Assembly (NCBI GenBank): GCA_030625885.1
Contig: DAOUPZ010000001.1
Coordinates: 186,001-250,000 of the forward strand
Direction: 5' to 3'
DNA: 64,000 nt
Origin: Clostridia bacterium
Lineage (GTDB): Bacteria > Bacillota > DAOUPZ01
Of this stretch, positions 53,231-61,452 are shown piece after piece. Under the pieces are notes generated by a model. It was given only the letters and a program-made list of their open reading frames with translations. It was not told where the DNA came from and did no database searches. Position 1 is the first letter of the stretch. Each line of letters opens with the position of its first letter. Both the position numbers and the translations under genes were made by a program.

Positions 53231-54343
53231 ATGACTTCAGTTGCGATACAGAAATGCGCATATTATGAAAAAAAGATTGTTGAGCAAAAGGTTGCACAGA
53301 TTGTGGCTGATTTAGGGGGTATAGAATCATATGTAAAGCCAGGTGATACCGTATTAGTTAAACCCAACCTATTAATGGCTAAACCTAAAGAAGCATCTGT
53401 TACAACTCATCCTGACGTTGTCAGAGCCGTATTGAAACTAGTACTAAAAGCAGGTGGTAAACCCATTGTTGGAGATAGTCCAGGTTTTGGTAATGGTGTT
53501 CGTATTGCTGAGAAAGCAGGAATTGGGTCAGTATGCCGGGAAATGGATGTTCCCGTTATTGAACTTAACCAATCTATTTCTGTTAAAGCCCCAAAGCAAC
53601 ATGTTTTTAAGGAGATAGAACTATCTCGTGAGGCTGTAGAAGCGGATGTGGTTATTAACTTACCTAAGCTGAAGACTCACAGTCAGATGATATTATCATT
53701 AGGTGTTAAAAATATCTTCGGTTGTGTCGTGGGTAGACGTAAACCTCAATGGCATATGAAGACTGGAAAAGATAAAGCTTTATTTGCCAAAGTTCTTGTA
53801 GAAATTTATGATTTAATCTCTCCTGAACTAACCATTGTGGATGGTATTATTGGCATGGAAGGAGATGGACCCAGTAATGGAACACCAAAAGAAATTGGAT
53901 TGTTACTAGGTGCAACAGATTGTATTGCGCTGGATTGTATGATCAGCACGATTGTCGGTCTTTCTCCTGAACAACTTTATACCACTCAGGCAGCTCAGGA
54001 AATAGGGCTTGGAGAAACAAATATTGATAATGTGGAGATATTGGGTGACCAACTTGAGCATATCAAATTAAATAATTTCCGCATGCCTAGGTCAGTGACG
54101 TTAGATTTTGGTTTGCCGCCTTTTTTACGCCATGCTTTGAAGGATATGTTTTCTGCAAAGCCGATTATTAAACATGATGTTTGCCGACGCTGCAAACAAT
54201 GTGTAGATATTTGTCCGCCTCAAGCGATGAAACTAAAATCTGATAAAGTTATTATAAATTATAAGGAATGTATCCGCTGCTTTTGTTGTCATGAAATGTG
54301 TCCTTATGATGCCATAGACGTTAAAAGAGGAATGAAATTTTGA
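53231..54343 (+). CDS. DUF362 protein fused to a 2[4Fe-4S] ferredoxin domain
   Basis: About 370 residues. The N-terminal 290 residues are DUF362 (TVLVKPNLLMAKP and HPDVVRAVLKL, then GVKNIFGCVVG). The last 60 carry two [4Fe-4S] motifs, CRRCKQCVDICPP and CIRCFCCHEMCPY. DUF362-ferredoxin proteins are common in anaerobes, with no settled reaction; they may be electron carriers or oxidoreductases. It ends at a consensus promoter for iorA and so belongs to the preceding unit. Confidence 0.85.
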   Translation: MTSVAIQKCAYYEKKIVEQKVAQIVADLGGIESYVKPGDTVLVKPNLLMAKPKEASVTTHPDVVRAVLKLVLKAGGKPIVGDSPGFGNGVRIAEKAGIGSVCREMDVPVIELNQSISVKAPKQHVFKEIELSREAVEADVVINLPKLKTHSQMILSLGVKNIFGCVVGRRKPQWHMKTGKDKALFAKVLVEIYDLISPELTIVDGIIGMEGDGPSNGTPKEIGLLLGATDCIALDCMISTIVGLSPEQLYTTQAAQEIGLGETNIDNVEILGDQLEHIKLNNFRMPRSVTLDFGLPPFLRHALKDMFSAKPIIKHDVCRRCKQCVDICPPQAMKLKSDKVIINYKECIRCFCCHEMCPYDAIDVKRGMKF

Positions 54344-54368
54344 CACTTTAGTCAAATTATGCTATAGT
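54340..54368 (+). promoter_or_regulatory. Consensus promoter of the ior-paaK operon
   Basis: TTGACA (54340-54345, overlapping the stop codon of the preceding gene), a 17-base spacer and TATAGT (54363-54368). Confidence 0.75.
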
Positions 54369-54466
54369 AACCGTAGATAAGAAGAGTGTGAGATGAGGAG
54401 AGAAATGAATAACGAGAAAAGGTGAGCAGAGCAAAAAGTATATGTTCTGATAAATAAAGCCATGCT

Positions 54467-54501
54467 CATGAATTGAGATGGCTTCTTTTTTATTATAAAT
54501 T
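54467..54501 (+). terminator. Leader terminator upstream of iorA (possible attenuator)
   Basis: AAGCCAT-G-CTCA pairs with TGAG-ATGGCTT around TGAAT, followed by CTTTTTTATT. It sits inside the leader, between promoter and iorA. TGAGC at 54423-54427 is complementary to GCTCA at 54474-54478 in the left arm, so an alternative, anti-terminating fold is possible. A hexacodon ORF (ATG at 54404, GAGGAGA before it) also lies in the leader. Confidence 0.6.
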
Positions 54502-54508
54502 TTCAATT

Positions 54509-54531
54509 AAAAACAGCCGCAGGCTGTTTTT
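54509..54531 (+). terminator. Second hairpin immediately before the iorA ribosome site
   Basis: AAAAACAGCC and GGCTGTTTTT arms around GCA end four bases before AGGGGG, the iorA ribosome site. It may terminate or control access to that site. Confidence 0.55.
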
Positions 54532-54543
54532 GCTAGGGGGATT

Positions 54544-56352
54544 ATGATGCAAAAACAACTATTAATGGGAAATGAAGCGATTGCTCGTGGGGCAGTTGAA
54601 GCAGGGGTAGAGGTTGTTACCGCTTATCCCGGAACACCTTCTTCGGAAATATTCTCGACTCTGGCTAAATTTGCCAAGCAGTATAACTATCAGGCTGAAT
54701 GGTCATCTAATGAAAAAGTAGCTTTGGAAGTGGCTGCTGGGGCAGCTTATACCGGCGCACGGTGTATGGTTACTATGAAACAGGTGGGATTAAATGTTGC
54801 TGCAGATCCGTTAATGACATTGGCTTATATCGGGGTTAAAGGAGGAATGGTGCTAGCAGTTGCCGATGATCCCGGTCCACATAGCTCCCAAAATGAACAG
54901 GATACACGAGCCTTTGCTAAATTTGCTAAATTACCTGTTTTTGATCCGTCTTCACCACAAGAGGCCAAGGACATGACCAAATATGCATTTGGACTTTCTG
55001 AGGAATTAGAACTACCTGTCTTTATTAGACCCACTACCCGAATCTGTCATGGGTGTGCTGATGTTACTTTAGAAACCATTCCTGATCCTGATAAAAGACC
55101 AAAACATACATTTGAAAAAGATCCGAAATGGGCAATTATGCCAAAACTATCATATGAAAAACATAAATGGTTATCCTTGCAACAAGAGAAAATGCGTGAG
55201 ATATTTAATGGTTTGTCTTTTAATCGGATCGAATCAGGAAATGAAATTGGTATTGTGGCCTCAGGTCTTTCATATCAGTATGTTAAAGATGCATTAAATG
55301 CTTTAGAAATTCCAGCAACGGTTTTGAAAATTGGTACACCTTATCCTTTGCCGGATCGGCCTGTTAAGGAATTTTTTAATAAAGTAAATAAAGTGCTTAT
55401 AATAGAAGAACAGGACCCGGTAGTAGAAGAACAAATGATTCAATTGGCCTTCGCTCAAGGATTTCGTATATCCATATCCGGGAAATTGGATGGGATTGTT
55501 CCCCGGGAAGGCGAATTTAACGTTGACAAAGTTATGAAAATGATTCAACGATTTTTGGGTACGGCAGAAGGTGAAGAGACGTCTATTAGTTTACCGCCAT
55601 TACCCGTCCGACAACCGGCTCTTTGTGCTGGGTGTCCTCATCGAGCTTCTTTCTTTGCTTTTAAAGAAGCTGCCAAGGGTTTGGATGCCGTTTTTACTGG
55701 AGATATAGGTTGCTATACTTTAGGTGTTACTGCGCCGTTGCAAGCTTTAGACACCTGTTTATGTATGGGTGCCGGGATTACTATGGCAGCCGGGCTTAAT
55801 AAAGTAGAACCTAAACGTAGTCAAGTTGCTTTTATAGGTGATTCGACTTTCTTTCATACTGGAATTCCGGGATTGATTAATTGTGTTTATAATAAAGCAA
55901 ATATTACGATCGTTGTTTTAGATAATGATACAACCGCTATGACGGGTTATCAACCTCATCCAGGTCTCAACGTCAATGCGGTGGGGGAACAAACGATTGG
56001 TATTTCCATACCCGCTATTGTCAAAGCATGTGGTGTTGAGTTCTTAGAAATTGTTGATCCAAATGATTTTGAAAAAGCTAAGAAAGTTGCCTGTGCGGCA
56101 ATGGCTTATGATGGTCTAGCTGTTGTTATTATGAAGGCACCTTGTATCAAAATTAAGCGAGAGAAAAAGATGTTCTCTGTTAAGGCTGATTTATGTACGA
56201 ATTGTCAAATTTGCATAAAAAAACTTGGATGTCCTTCGCTGTTTGTTTCAAATGGTAAAGTACAAGTGGATGAAACATGTACTGGCTGTGGTTTATGTAC
56301 CTATGTTTGTCCGCAAAATGCGATTCAGGAGGTGGTACAGGATGGAATATAA
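54544..56352 (+). CDS. iorA: Indolepyruvate ferredoxin oxidoreductase, alpha subunit
   Basis: The 602-residue TPP enzyme oxidises aryl pyruvates from Trp, Phe or Tyr transamination to aryl-acetyl-CoA with ferredoxin. The N-terminal pyrimidine domain starts MGNEAIARGAVEAGVEVVTAYPGTPSSEI. The central TPP site is GDIGCYTLG with CAGCPHR. Two [4Fe-4S] clusters are at the C terminus (CTNCQICIKKLGC, CTGCGLCTYVCP). Length is usual. The iorB start overlaps its end by 11 bases. Leader control is likely (see 54467 and 54509). Confidence 0.95.
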   Translation: MMQKQLLMGNEAIARGAVEAGVEVVTAYPGTPSSEIFSTLAKFAKQYNYQAEWSSNEKVALEVAAGAAYTGARCMVTMKQVGLNVAADPLMTLAYIGVKGGMVLAVADDPGPHSSQNEQDTRAFAKFAKLPVFDPSSPQEAKDMTKYAFGLSEELELPVFIRPTTRICHGCADVTLETIPDPDKRPKHTFEKDPKWAIMPKLSYEKHKWLSLQQEKMREIFNGLSFNRIESGNEIGIVASGLSYQYVKDALNALEIPATVLKIGTPYPLPDRPVKEFFNKVNKVLIIEEQDPVVEEQMIQLAFAQGFRISISGKLDGIVPREGEFNVDKVMKMIQRFLGTAEGEETSISLPPLPVRQPALCAGCPHRASFFAFKEAAKGLDAVFTGDIGCYTLGVTAPLQALDTCLCMGAGITMAAGLNKVEPKRSQVAFIGDSTFFHTGIPGLINCVYNKANITIVVLDNDTTAMTGYQPHPGLNVNAVGEQTIGISIPAIVKACGVEFLEIVDPNDFEKAKKVACAAMAYDGLAVVIMKAPCIKIKREKKMFSVKADLCTNCQICIKKLGCPSLFVSNGKVQVDETCTGCGLCTYVCPQNAIQEVVQDGI

Positions 56353-56947
56353 TGTGATGATTACAGGTGTAGGCGGTCAAGGTTCCGTTCTGGCTTCTCG
56401 TATTGTTGCCAATGCCGCTATGTTTGCCGGATATGAAGTACGTACTTCGGATACCATTGGAATGGCACAGCGGGGAGGATCGGTTATCAGCCATGTTCGT
56501 TTTGGTGATTGTATTGCTAGTCCGTTAATTGCTAATGGTAACGTGGATATACTATTAGGATTTGAATTGGCGGAAGCTGTTCGAGGATTGAAAATGTTAA
56601 AACCAGATGGCATGGCAGTGGTTAATGAACAAGTTATTGTTCCACCCAGTGTATATGCTGGAATTTCAGAATATCATGAAGCAGAGATAAAAGATTTCTT
56701 GGAAGCAACTGTGCCTCACTTACATCTTTTTAATGCGGTGCAAATAGCTCGTCAAGCGGGACACTGGAAATCAACCAATATTGTTTTGATTGGTGCATTA
56801 TCACAAATAGAGGATTTTCCTTTGAATTCAGATCAACTTCTGGAAAGTATTATTCAAACAGTACCAGCAAAGATGAAAGAGCTTAATGAACGCGCATTTA
56901 GAATGGGAATAAGGCATATGGAGGAGCTTAAAAATGGCCATAAATAG
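56342..56947 (+). CDS. iorB: Indolepyruvate ferredoxin oxidoreductase, beta subunit
   Basis: About 201 residues, matching IorB, the gamma-type subunit of pyruvate-type oxidoreductases. MEYNVMITGVGGQGSVLASRIVANA and TIGMAQRGGSVISHVR are diagnostic. The frame is open to 56225, but the real start is ATG 56342, which has GAGGTGG upstream and overlaps iorA by 11 bases, indicating coupling. Its end overlaps the paaK start by 14 bases. Confidence 0.93.
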   Translation: MEYNVMITGVGGQGSVLASRIVANAAMFAGYEVRTSDTIGMAQRGGSVISHVRFGDCIASPLIANGNVDILLGFELAEAVRGLKMLKPDGMAVVNEQVIVPPSVYAGISEYHEAEIKDFLEATVPHLHLFNAVQIARQAGHWKSTNIVLIGALSQIEDFPLNSDQLLESIIQTVPAKMKELNERAFRMGIRHMEELKNGHK

Positions 56948-58229
56948 AATTGAGTTGGGGGATAAACCTTTTACCGCTATGAATGAAGAAGAAGTGCGTA
57001 TATACCAGGGAAATCAATTGCGTACATTAGTAAAAAATGTAGCACTAAATAGCTCTTTTTACCGGGATAAATTCCAATCATTAGGGTTAGAACCTCATGA
57101 TATTCACTCTCTTGATGACATTACCAAGTTACCATTTACGGAGAAACAAGACTTAAGAGAGGGTTATCCACTTAAATATATGGCCGTCCCGGAGTCCGAA
57201 GTGGTGCGGATTCATTCATCTTCGGGGACAACCGGAAAACCTGTGATCATTCCTTATACGAAAAATGATGTGGATACGTTTACAGAAATGATGAGACGAA
57301 CTATGGAGACGGTAGGCGTCCATTCTATGGATCGTGTGCAAATTACGCCGGGTTATGGGTTGTGGACCGCTGGTATTGGTTTTCAAGCGGGTGTAGAGAA
57401 ATTGGGTGCATTGGCTATTCCTACCGGCCCGGGGAATACGAACAAACAACTACAAATGATGCAAGACTTAAAATCAACGGTATTGATTGGGACCTCATCA
57501 TATGGACTTTTATTAGCGGAAGAAATAAAGAGGCGGGAAATAATGGATCAAACATCCCTTCGAATAGGCATTTTCGGTTCCGAACGGTGGGGAGATAAAA
57601 TGCGTTTTCGGATTGAAGCGATTCTCGGTATTGAAACATTTGATATTTATGGTTTAACGGAAATCTATGGTCCTGGTATTGCTATTGATTGTCCTGAGCA
57701 TCAGGGGTTACATTACTGGAATGATTATCTGATATTTGAAATTATTGATCCGCAAACAGGGCAGCCTTTACCGGTTGGTGAAAAAGGAGAACTGGTTATT
57801 ACAACATTGACAAAAGAAGGGTTGCCGCTTATTCGTTATCGGACACATGATTTAACCTGTTTATTACCTGATCCTTGTCCTTGTGGGAGCCCGTATCCTT
57901 TAATTGACCGTGTTATGGGGCGATCTGATGATATGGTCAAAATTAAAGGCGTCAATATATATCCCGGACAAATTGATCATTTTATTAAGCAGATCAATGG
58001 TTTAAGCAGCGAATATCAATTGGTATTGAAACGATTTGAAGGTAAAGATCAGCTTCTATTGCGAGTTGAAGGGGAAGAAGATTATAATTTTGAAAGTTTG
58101 AAACAGGAAGCCATCCAGCAATTTAAGTCTCAAATCGGCATTATCATTGATATTGAAATTGTTCCTATAGGAACGTTGCCACGGACAGAAAAGAAAAGTA
58201 AACGGATATTGGATTATCGGGAACAGTAG
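56934..58229 (+). CDS. paaK: Phenylacetate-CoA ligase family protein (second copy)
   Basis: The 431-residue AMP-forming ligase has HSSSGTTGKPVIIPYT, GSERWGD, YGLTEIYGPG and a YRTHDL motif near the C terminus. As part of an iorA-iorB-paaK operon it probably interconverts the aryl acetate and aryl-acetyl-CoA produced by IorAB, a standard arrangement in anaerobes that ferment aromatic amino acids. It resembles the copy at 43868, which sits beside a different oxidoreductase. The start overlaps iorB. Confidence 0.92.
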   Translation: MAINRIELGDKPFTAMNEEEVRIYQGNQLRTLVKNVALNSSFYRDKFQSLGLEPHDIHSLDDITKLPFTEKQDLREGYPLKYMAVPESEVVRIHSSSGTTGKPVIIPYTKNDVDTFTEMMRRTMETVGVHSMDRVQITPGYGLWTAGIGFQAGVEKLGALAIPTGPGNTNKQLQMMQDLKSTVLIGTSSYGLLLAEEIKRREIMDQTSLRIGIFGSERWGDKMRFRIEAILGIETFDIYGLTEIYGPGIAIDCPEHQGLHYWNDYLIFEIIDPQTGQPLPVGEKGELVITTLTKEGLPLIRYRTHDLTCLLPDPCPCGSPYPLIDRVMGRSDDMVKIKGVNIYPGQIDHFIKQINGLSSEYQLVLKRFEGKDQLLLRVEGEEDYNFESLKQEAIQQFKSQIGIIIDIEIVPIGTLPRTEKKSKRILDYREQ

Positions 58230-58249
58230 GAAAGACAGCAAAGCTGTTT

Positions 58250-58354
58250 TTAAGTTGACAGTTGATAGTGGACAGTTGACAGTTAAAAGACAAAAACACA
58301 AAAATACTATATTTATCTTTATAAGGAAACGCGTTAACGCGTTTCCTTTTTTGG
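58250..58354. repeat. GTTGACAGTT word array and terminator hairpin
   Basis: GTTGACAGTTGATAGTGGAC, then AGTTGACAGTT (about 58254-58284) forms a degenerate array of one arm only. It is followed by a 26-bp palindrome AAGGAAACGCGTT plus complement at 58323-58348 and TTTT, a strong terminator for the ior operon. A short ACAGC/GCTGT hairpin at 58235-58247 precedes it. The rest of 58230-58543 is the upstream region of the CAP gene. Confidence 0.65.
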
Positions 58355-58543
58355 TATATTGCGCCATCGGTCATAATTTATAAGCATATTGGAGGATTAT
58401 AAGGAATCCCGAGTATTTTTGTACAATATAAGCTTTGAGATGCATCATAAAGTTGTTATATGATTATATGAGCTTTGCTTGTCCTAAATGGTTTTGGTAG
58501 AATGGATAAGTATCATTGAAAATAATTAAGGAGGAGATTGTGA

Positions 58544-59266
58544 ATGACAAGAAAGCGTTTTATTAAAATGATGACTTTATTTATTATCGTTGCCATGGTG
58601 GTAACGGTACTACCATGGAACTCAACAGCCCAAGCTGAAACGTTAACTTTTAACTTAGAAAATCGTAGTAGTAATAATATCAAATTGGTAAATGGATATA
58701 CAGACAATTACAGTATACCAACAATAAACCTTATTGATCTATTCTCTATATCTGCACCAAAGCCTGTACCCGCTTCAGTTCCTGCTACACCAGTAGCAAA
58801 GCCAACCCCGGTTTCAGCAGTACCTGCAGTAGAAGCAGTACCTATTGCTAATCCATCTTCTGCTGTTGCGCCTGCTGAAGGTTTAACAGCTGAAGAACAA
58901 CAAATGTTGAATAGGGTTAATCAAGAACGAGCTAAAGTTGGATTATCAGCATTAAAAGTAGATATGCAGTTAGTAAAATTAGCAAGAATGAAAAGTAAAG
59001 ATATGATCGATAAAAATTACTTTGACCATAATTCACCCACGTATGGCTCGCCTTTTGATATGATGAAAACTTACGGTGTCAATTTCCGTACAGGTGGAGA
59101 AAACCTAGCGTGTGCACCGACTGTTGAACGGGCACACACAGGCTTGATGAACAGCCAGGGTCATAGAGAAAACATTTTACGCGACAGTTTTACACATATC
59201 GGTATCGGTATTGTAGATGGCGGGAAATGTGGTAAAATGTTTACGCAGTTGTTTGTAGGAAGATAA
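58544..59266 (+). CDS. Secreted CAP (SCP/PR1) domain protein
   Basis: The 240-residue exported protein has a signal peptide (MTRKRFIKMM and a hydrophobic core, cleaved after NSTAQA), a Pro/Ala/Val-rich linker from about 70 to 110 and a C-terminal CAP domain of about 125 residues: LNRVNQERAKVGLSALK, KDMIDKNYFDHNSP, GENLAC, and NSQGHRENIL with the conserved His. Bacterial YkwD-type CAP proteins are cell-surface proteins of uncertain activity. The ribosome site is GGAGGAG; a terminator follows. Confidence 0.88.
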   Translation: MTRKRFIKMMTLFIIVAMVVTVLPWNSTAQAETLTFNLENRSSNNIKLVNGYTDNYSIPTINLIDLFSISAPKPVPASVPATPVAKPTPVSAVPAVEAVPIANPSSAVAPAEGLTAEEQQMLNRVNQERAKVGLSALKVDMQLVKLARMKSKDMIDKNYFDHNSPTYGSPFDMMKTYGVNFRTGGENLACAPTVERAHTGLMNSQGHRENILRDSFTHIGIGIVDGGKCGKMFTQLFVGR

Positions 59267-59273
59267 TATTACA

Positions 59274-59302
59274 AAGCATGCTCAACATGAGCATGCTTTT
59301 TT
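59274..59302 (+). terminator. Intrinsic terminator after the CAP gene
   Basis: AAGCATGCTCA and TGAGCATGCTT arms enclose ACA, then TTTT. Confidence 0.92.
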
Positions 59303-59504
59303 GTATAGCACAAAATATACTAGTGACATATAATAAACTATATATTATAATAATAAAATATAATAAACTTTTTAGAATTGGCAATTATAAACTTTGATTT
59401 GTAGATAATATAGAATGTATAACAGAGAAATCTTAATAATCGATACCTAGTCAATTTTGGAAAAATGTGATAAGCTATGTAGTGAAAATATAAGGAGGGT
59501 CAGC

Positions 59505-60197
59505 ATGACAAATATTTTCTCGCGTGAGGAGATTATGATTGGTAAAGAAGGCTTAGAAATATTACAAAAAGCAAAAGTGATTATATTAGGTATTGGTGGT
59601 GTTGGTTCATTTGCAGCAGAAGCATTGACGCGAGCAGGTATCGGTCATCTTATCTTAGTTGATCATGATATTGTCGATATAACCAATATTAATCGTCAAT
59701 TACTTGCTACACAGCGTACGGTGGGTAAAATTAAAGTCCATGTGATGCAGGAACGGATACTAGATATTAATCCAGATATTCATGTTGATATCGTACCACA
59801 ATTTGTTTCTGAAGATAATATTAAAGAGATCATACCAAATGATTGTGATTATATCGTTGATGCGATTGATACCATTTCTTCTAAAATTAATCTTATAGAA
59901 TATGCATATCATAATAAGATACCGATTATATCTGCTATGGGTGCTGGTAATAAGTTTAATCCCACTCAGTTTAACGTGGCTGATATTTCACAAACCAGTG
60001 TATGTCCTTTAGCACGAATTGTCAGGAAGGAACTACGTAAAAAAGGGATAGAAAAAGGGGTAGAGGTGGTTTATTCTAAAGAATTACCAAAACAGGGCAA
60101 AAACCAAGTTCCAGGCAGTATTTCATTTGTACCATCTGTAGCAGGATTGGTTTGTGCAGCTGTTGTTGTTAATCGCTTGCTTAATCAACCGATATAG
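59505..60197 (+). CDS. tcdA: tRNA threonylcarbamoyladenosine dehydratase (TcdA/CsdL)
   Basis: About 230 residues of the E1/ThiF/MoeB fold. IILGIGGVGSFAAEALTRAG is the ATP-binding motif, TNINRQLLA holds the Arg/Gln region, and the C-terminal SVCPLARIVRKELRK segment is typical of TcdA. It cyclises t6A37 in tRNA with ATP. GGAGGGTC precedes ATG 59505; the open frame extends back to 59457 without a ribosome site. Confidence 0.9.
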   Translation: MTNIFSREEIMIGKEGLEILQKAKVIILGIGGVGSFAAEALTRAGIGHLILVDHDIVDITNINRQLLATQRTVGKIKVHVMQERILDINPDIHVDIVPQFVSEDNIKEIIPNDCDYIVDAIDTISSKINLIEYAYHNKIPIISAMGAGNKFNPTQFNVADISQTSVCPLARIVRKELRKKGIEKGVEVVYSKELPKQGKNQVPGSISFVPSVAGLVCAAVVVNRLLNQPI

Positions 60198-60209
60198 AGG
60201 AGGAGAACG

Positions 60210-61082
60210 ATGATGGAAGAAAAAAAATTTGATGTTATTATTATAGGAGGGGGTCCTGCTGGTTTATCTGCAGGTATCAATTGTAACAGCCGTAATAAAA
60301 AAGCGGCTATATTTGAAAATGGACAATTATGTGAAAAAATTAGAAAAGCACCGCATGTTAATAATTTAATAGGTTTTCCTATGGTTACGGGAAAAGAGTT
60401 ATCAGATCGCTTAATTAACCATGCTAGAGAAGCAAATTTGACATTTGTCTCTCAAACCATCAATAAAATTCATCCCGGGGGAGATACTTTTTATATACAA
60501 GCGGGTCAGGAATTTTATGAAACTAAAGCAGTTATTATAACTTCCGGGGTAGCGGTAAAAACAGATTTAAAAGGGGAACTTGATTTTATTGGTAAAGGCG
60601 TTAGCTACTGTGCGACATGTGATGGTTCTTTTTACAAAGGCAAAAAGGTTGCTGTGGTGAGTGACTATGAAAAAGGAGAGGAAGAAGCAAAATTCTTAAG
60701 CGAGATTGCTTCTGAGGTTTGTTATATTCCTCTTTATAGTAATGTAGGAGATTTACCAGATCGTATAAAGGTCATTAAGGATAAACCTCAGGAAATTATC
60801 GGAACAGGAAAAGTAGAAAAATTAATCCTTAAAGAAAATGATATTGAAGTGGATGGCATATTTTTAGAACGTCGTTCTATCCCATTGGTACAGTTGATTG
60901 AAGGATTAGAAAATGATGGTCGGCATATCAAGATAGATTGCGATATGGCAACCAATATTCCGGGAGTCTTTGCTGCAGGGGATTGTACGGGAGAACCCTA
61001 TCAATTACCCAAAGCAATTGGTCAGGGTGCAACAGCAGCATTAAGCGCAGCGCAATGGATGGATAATCAGAATAAAAACTAA
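60210..61082 (+). CDS. Thioredoxin-reductase-like flavoprotein lacking NADPH motifs (ferredoxin-dependent type candidate)
   Basis: The 290-residue flavoprotein has an FAD site IIGGGPAGLSAGINC, the redox CATC (Cys134, Cys137 in YCATCDGSFY) and the C-terminal FAD motif FAAGDCTGEPYQLPKAIGQG. The NADPH-binding domain is unusual. Where thioredoxin reductases have GxGxxA and HRRxxxR, this sequence reads SDYEKGEEEA and CYIPLYSN. That loss is known in ferredoxin-dependent flavin thioredoxin reductases of Clostridia and in related enzymes. It could pass electrons from ferredoxin to thioredoxin-like partners. It is 12 bases after tcdA and probably co-transcribed. GAGGAGGAG precedes the ATG. Confidence 0.82.
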   Translation: MMEEKKFDVIIIGGGPAGLSAGINCNSRNKKAAIFENGQLCEKIRKAPHVNNLIGFPMVTGKELSDRLINHAREANLTFVSQTINKIHPGGDTFYIQAGQEFYETKAVIITSGVAVKTDLKGELDFIGKGVSYCATCDGSFYKGKKVAVVSDYEKGEEEAKFLSEIASEVCYIPLYSNVGDLPDRIKVIKDKPQEIIGTGKVEKLILKENDIEVDGIFLERRSIPLVQLIEGLENDGRHIKIDCDMATNIPGVFAAGDCTGEPYQLPKAIGQGATAALSAAQWMDNQNKN

Positions 61083-61091
61083 TTAATTAAG

Positions 61092-61120
61092 TTGACAATT
61101 AACATAATATTTTTTATAAT
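61092..61120 (+). promoter_or_regulatory. Consensus sigma-A promoter of the T-box transcript
   Basis: TTGACA (61092-61097), a 17-base spacer and TATAAT (61115-61120), exactly consensus. Confidence 0.88.
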
Positions 61121-61139
61121 ATAGCATAAATATATATGT

Positions 61140-61426
61140 AAAAGTTATGACAGGAAGAGTAATTAAAGGTTAGACGCTACAGAAAGCCGGGAGGGTGAGA
61201 ACCGGTACGGATATCTTTGATGAAGGTCATCCTGGAACTGTATTCATTGAAAGACTTCGAGTAGATGGTACCGGGTATTGAAACTCGTTAGCAAATCAAA
61301 GTATCGGATGATGATCCTGTACTTGCAGAGATTATTATCGCAAGATAATGATGAATTTGGGTGGTAACACGAAGGCATGATTCCTTTCGTCCCTACACGA
61401 TGTGTATTGGACGGGAGGTTTTTTTT
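61140..61426 (+). ncRNA. T-box leader upstream of an MBL-fold gene
   Basis: A stem I apical region AGCCGG-GAGGGTGAGAA-CCGGT begins near 61176. A variant T-box core GGTGGTAACACG lies at 61360-61371 and ends in GAAGG. The terminator is CCTTTCGTCC (61383-61392) pairing with GGACGGGAGG (61409-61418, two G-U pairs) before T8. GAAGG/CCTTTC and the GGG/CCC flanks provide the competing antiterminator. So transcription reads through when an uncharged tRNA binds. I cannot fix the specifier codon by eye; GAT or ATC near 61220 is the best place to look. T-boxes normally control aminoacyl-tRNA synthetase or amino-acid genes, not MBL hydrolases. Confidence 0.85.
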
Positions 61427-61452
61427 ATAACTTTAAGAAAGGAATGAAGAAG

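Noticed and set aside
56225-56341. Longer N terminus for IorB
   Set aside because: The extra 39 residues overlap iorA's ferredoxin domain in another frame and do not belong to IorB; ATG 56342 has a ribosome site.
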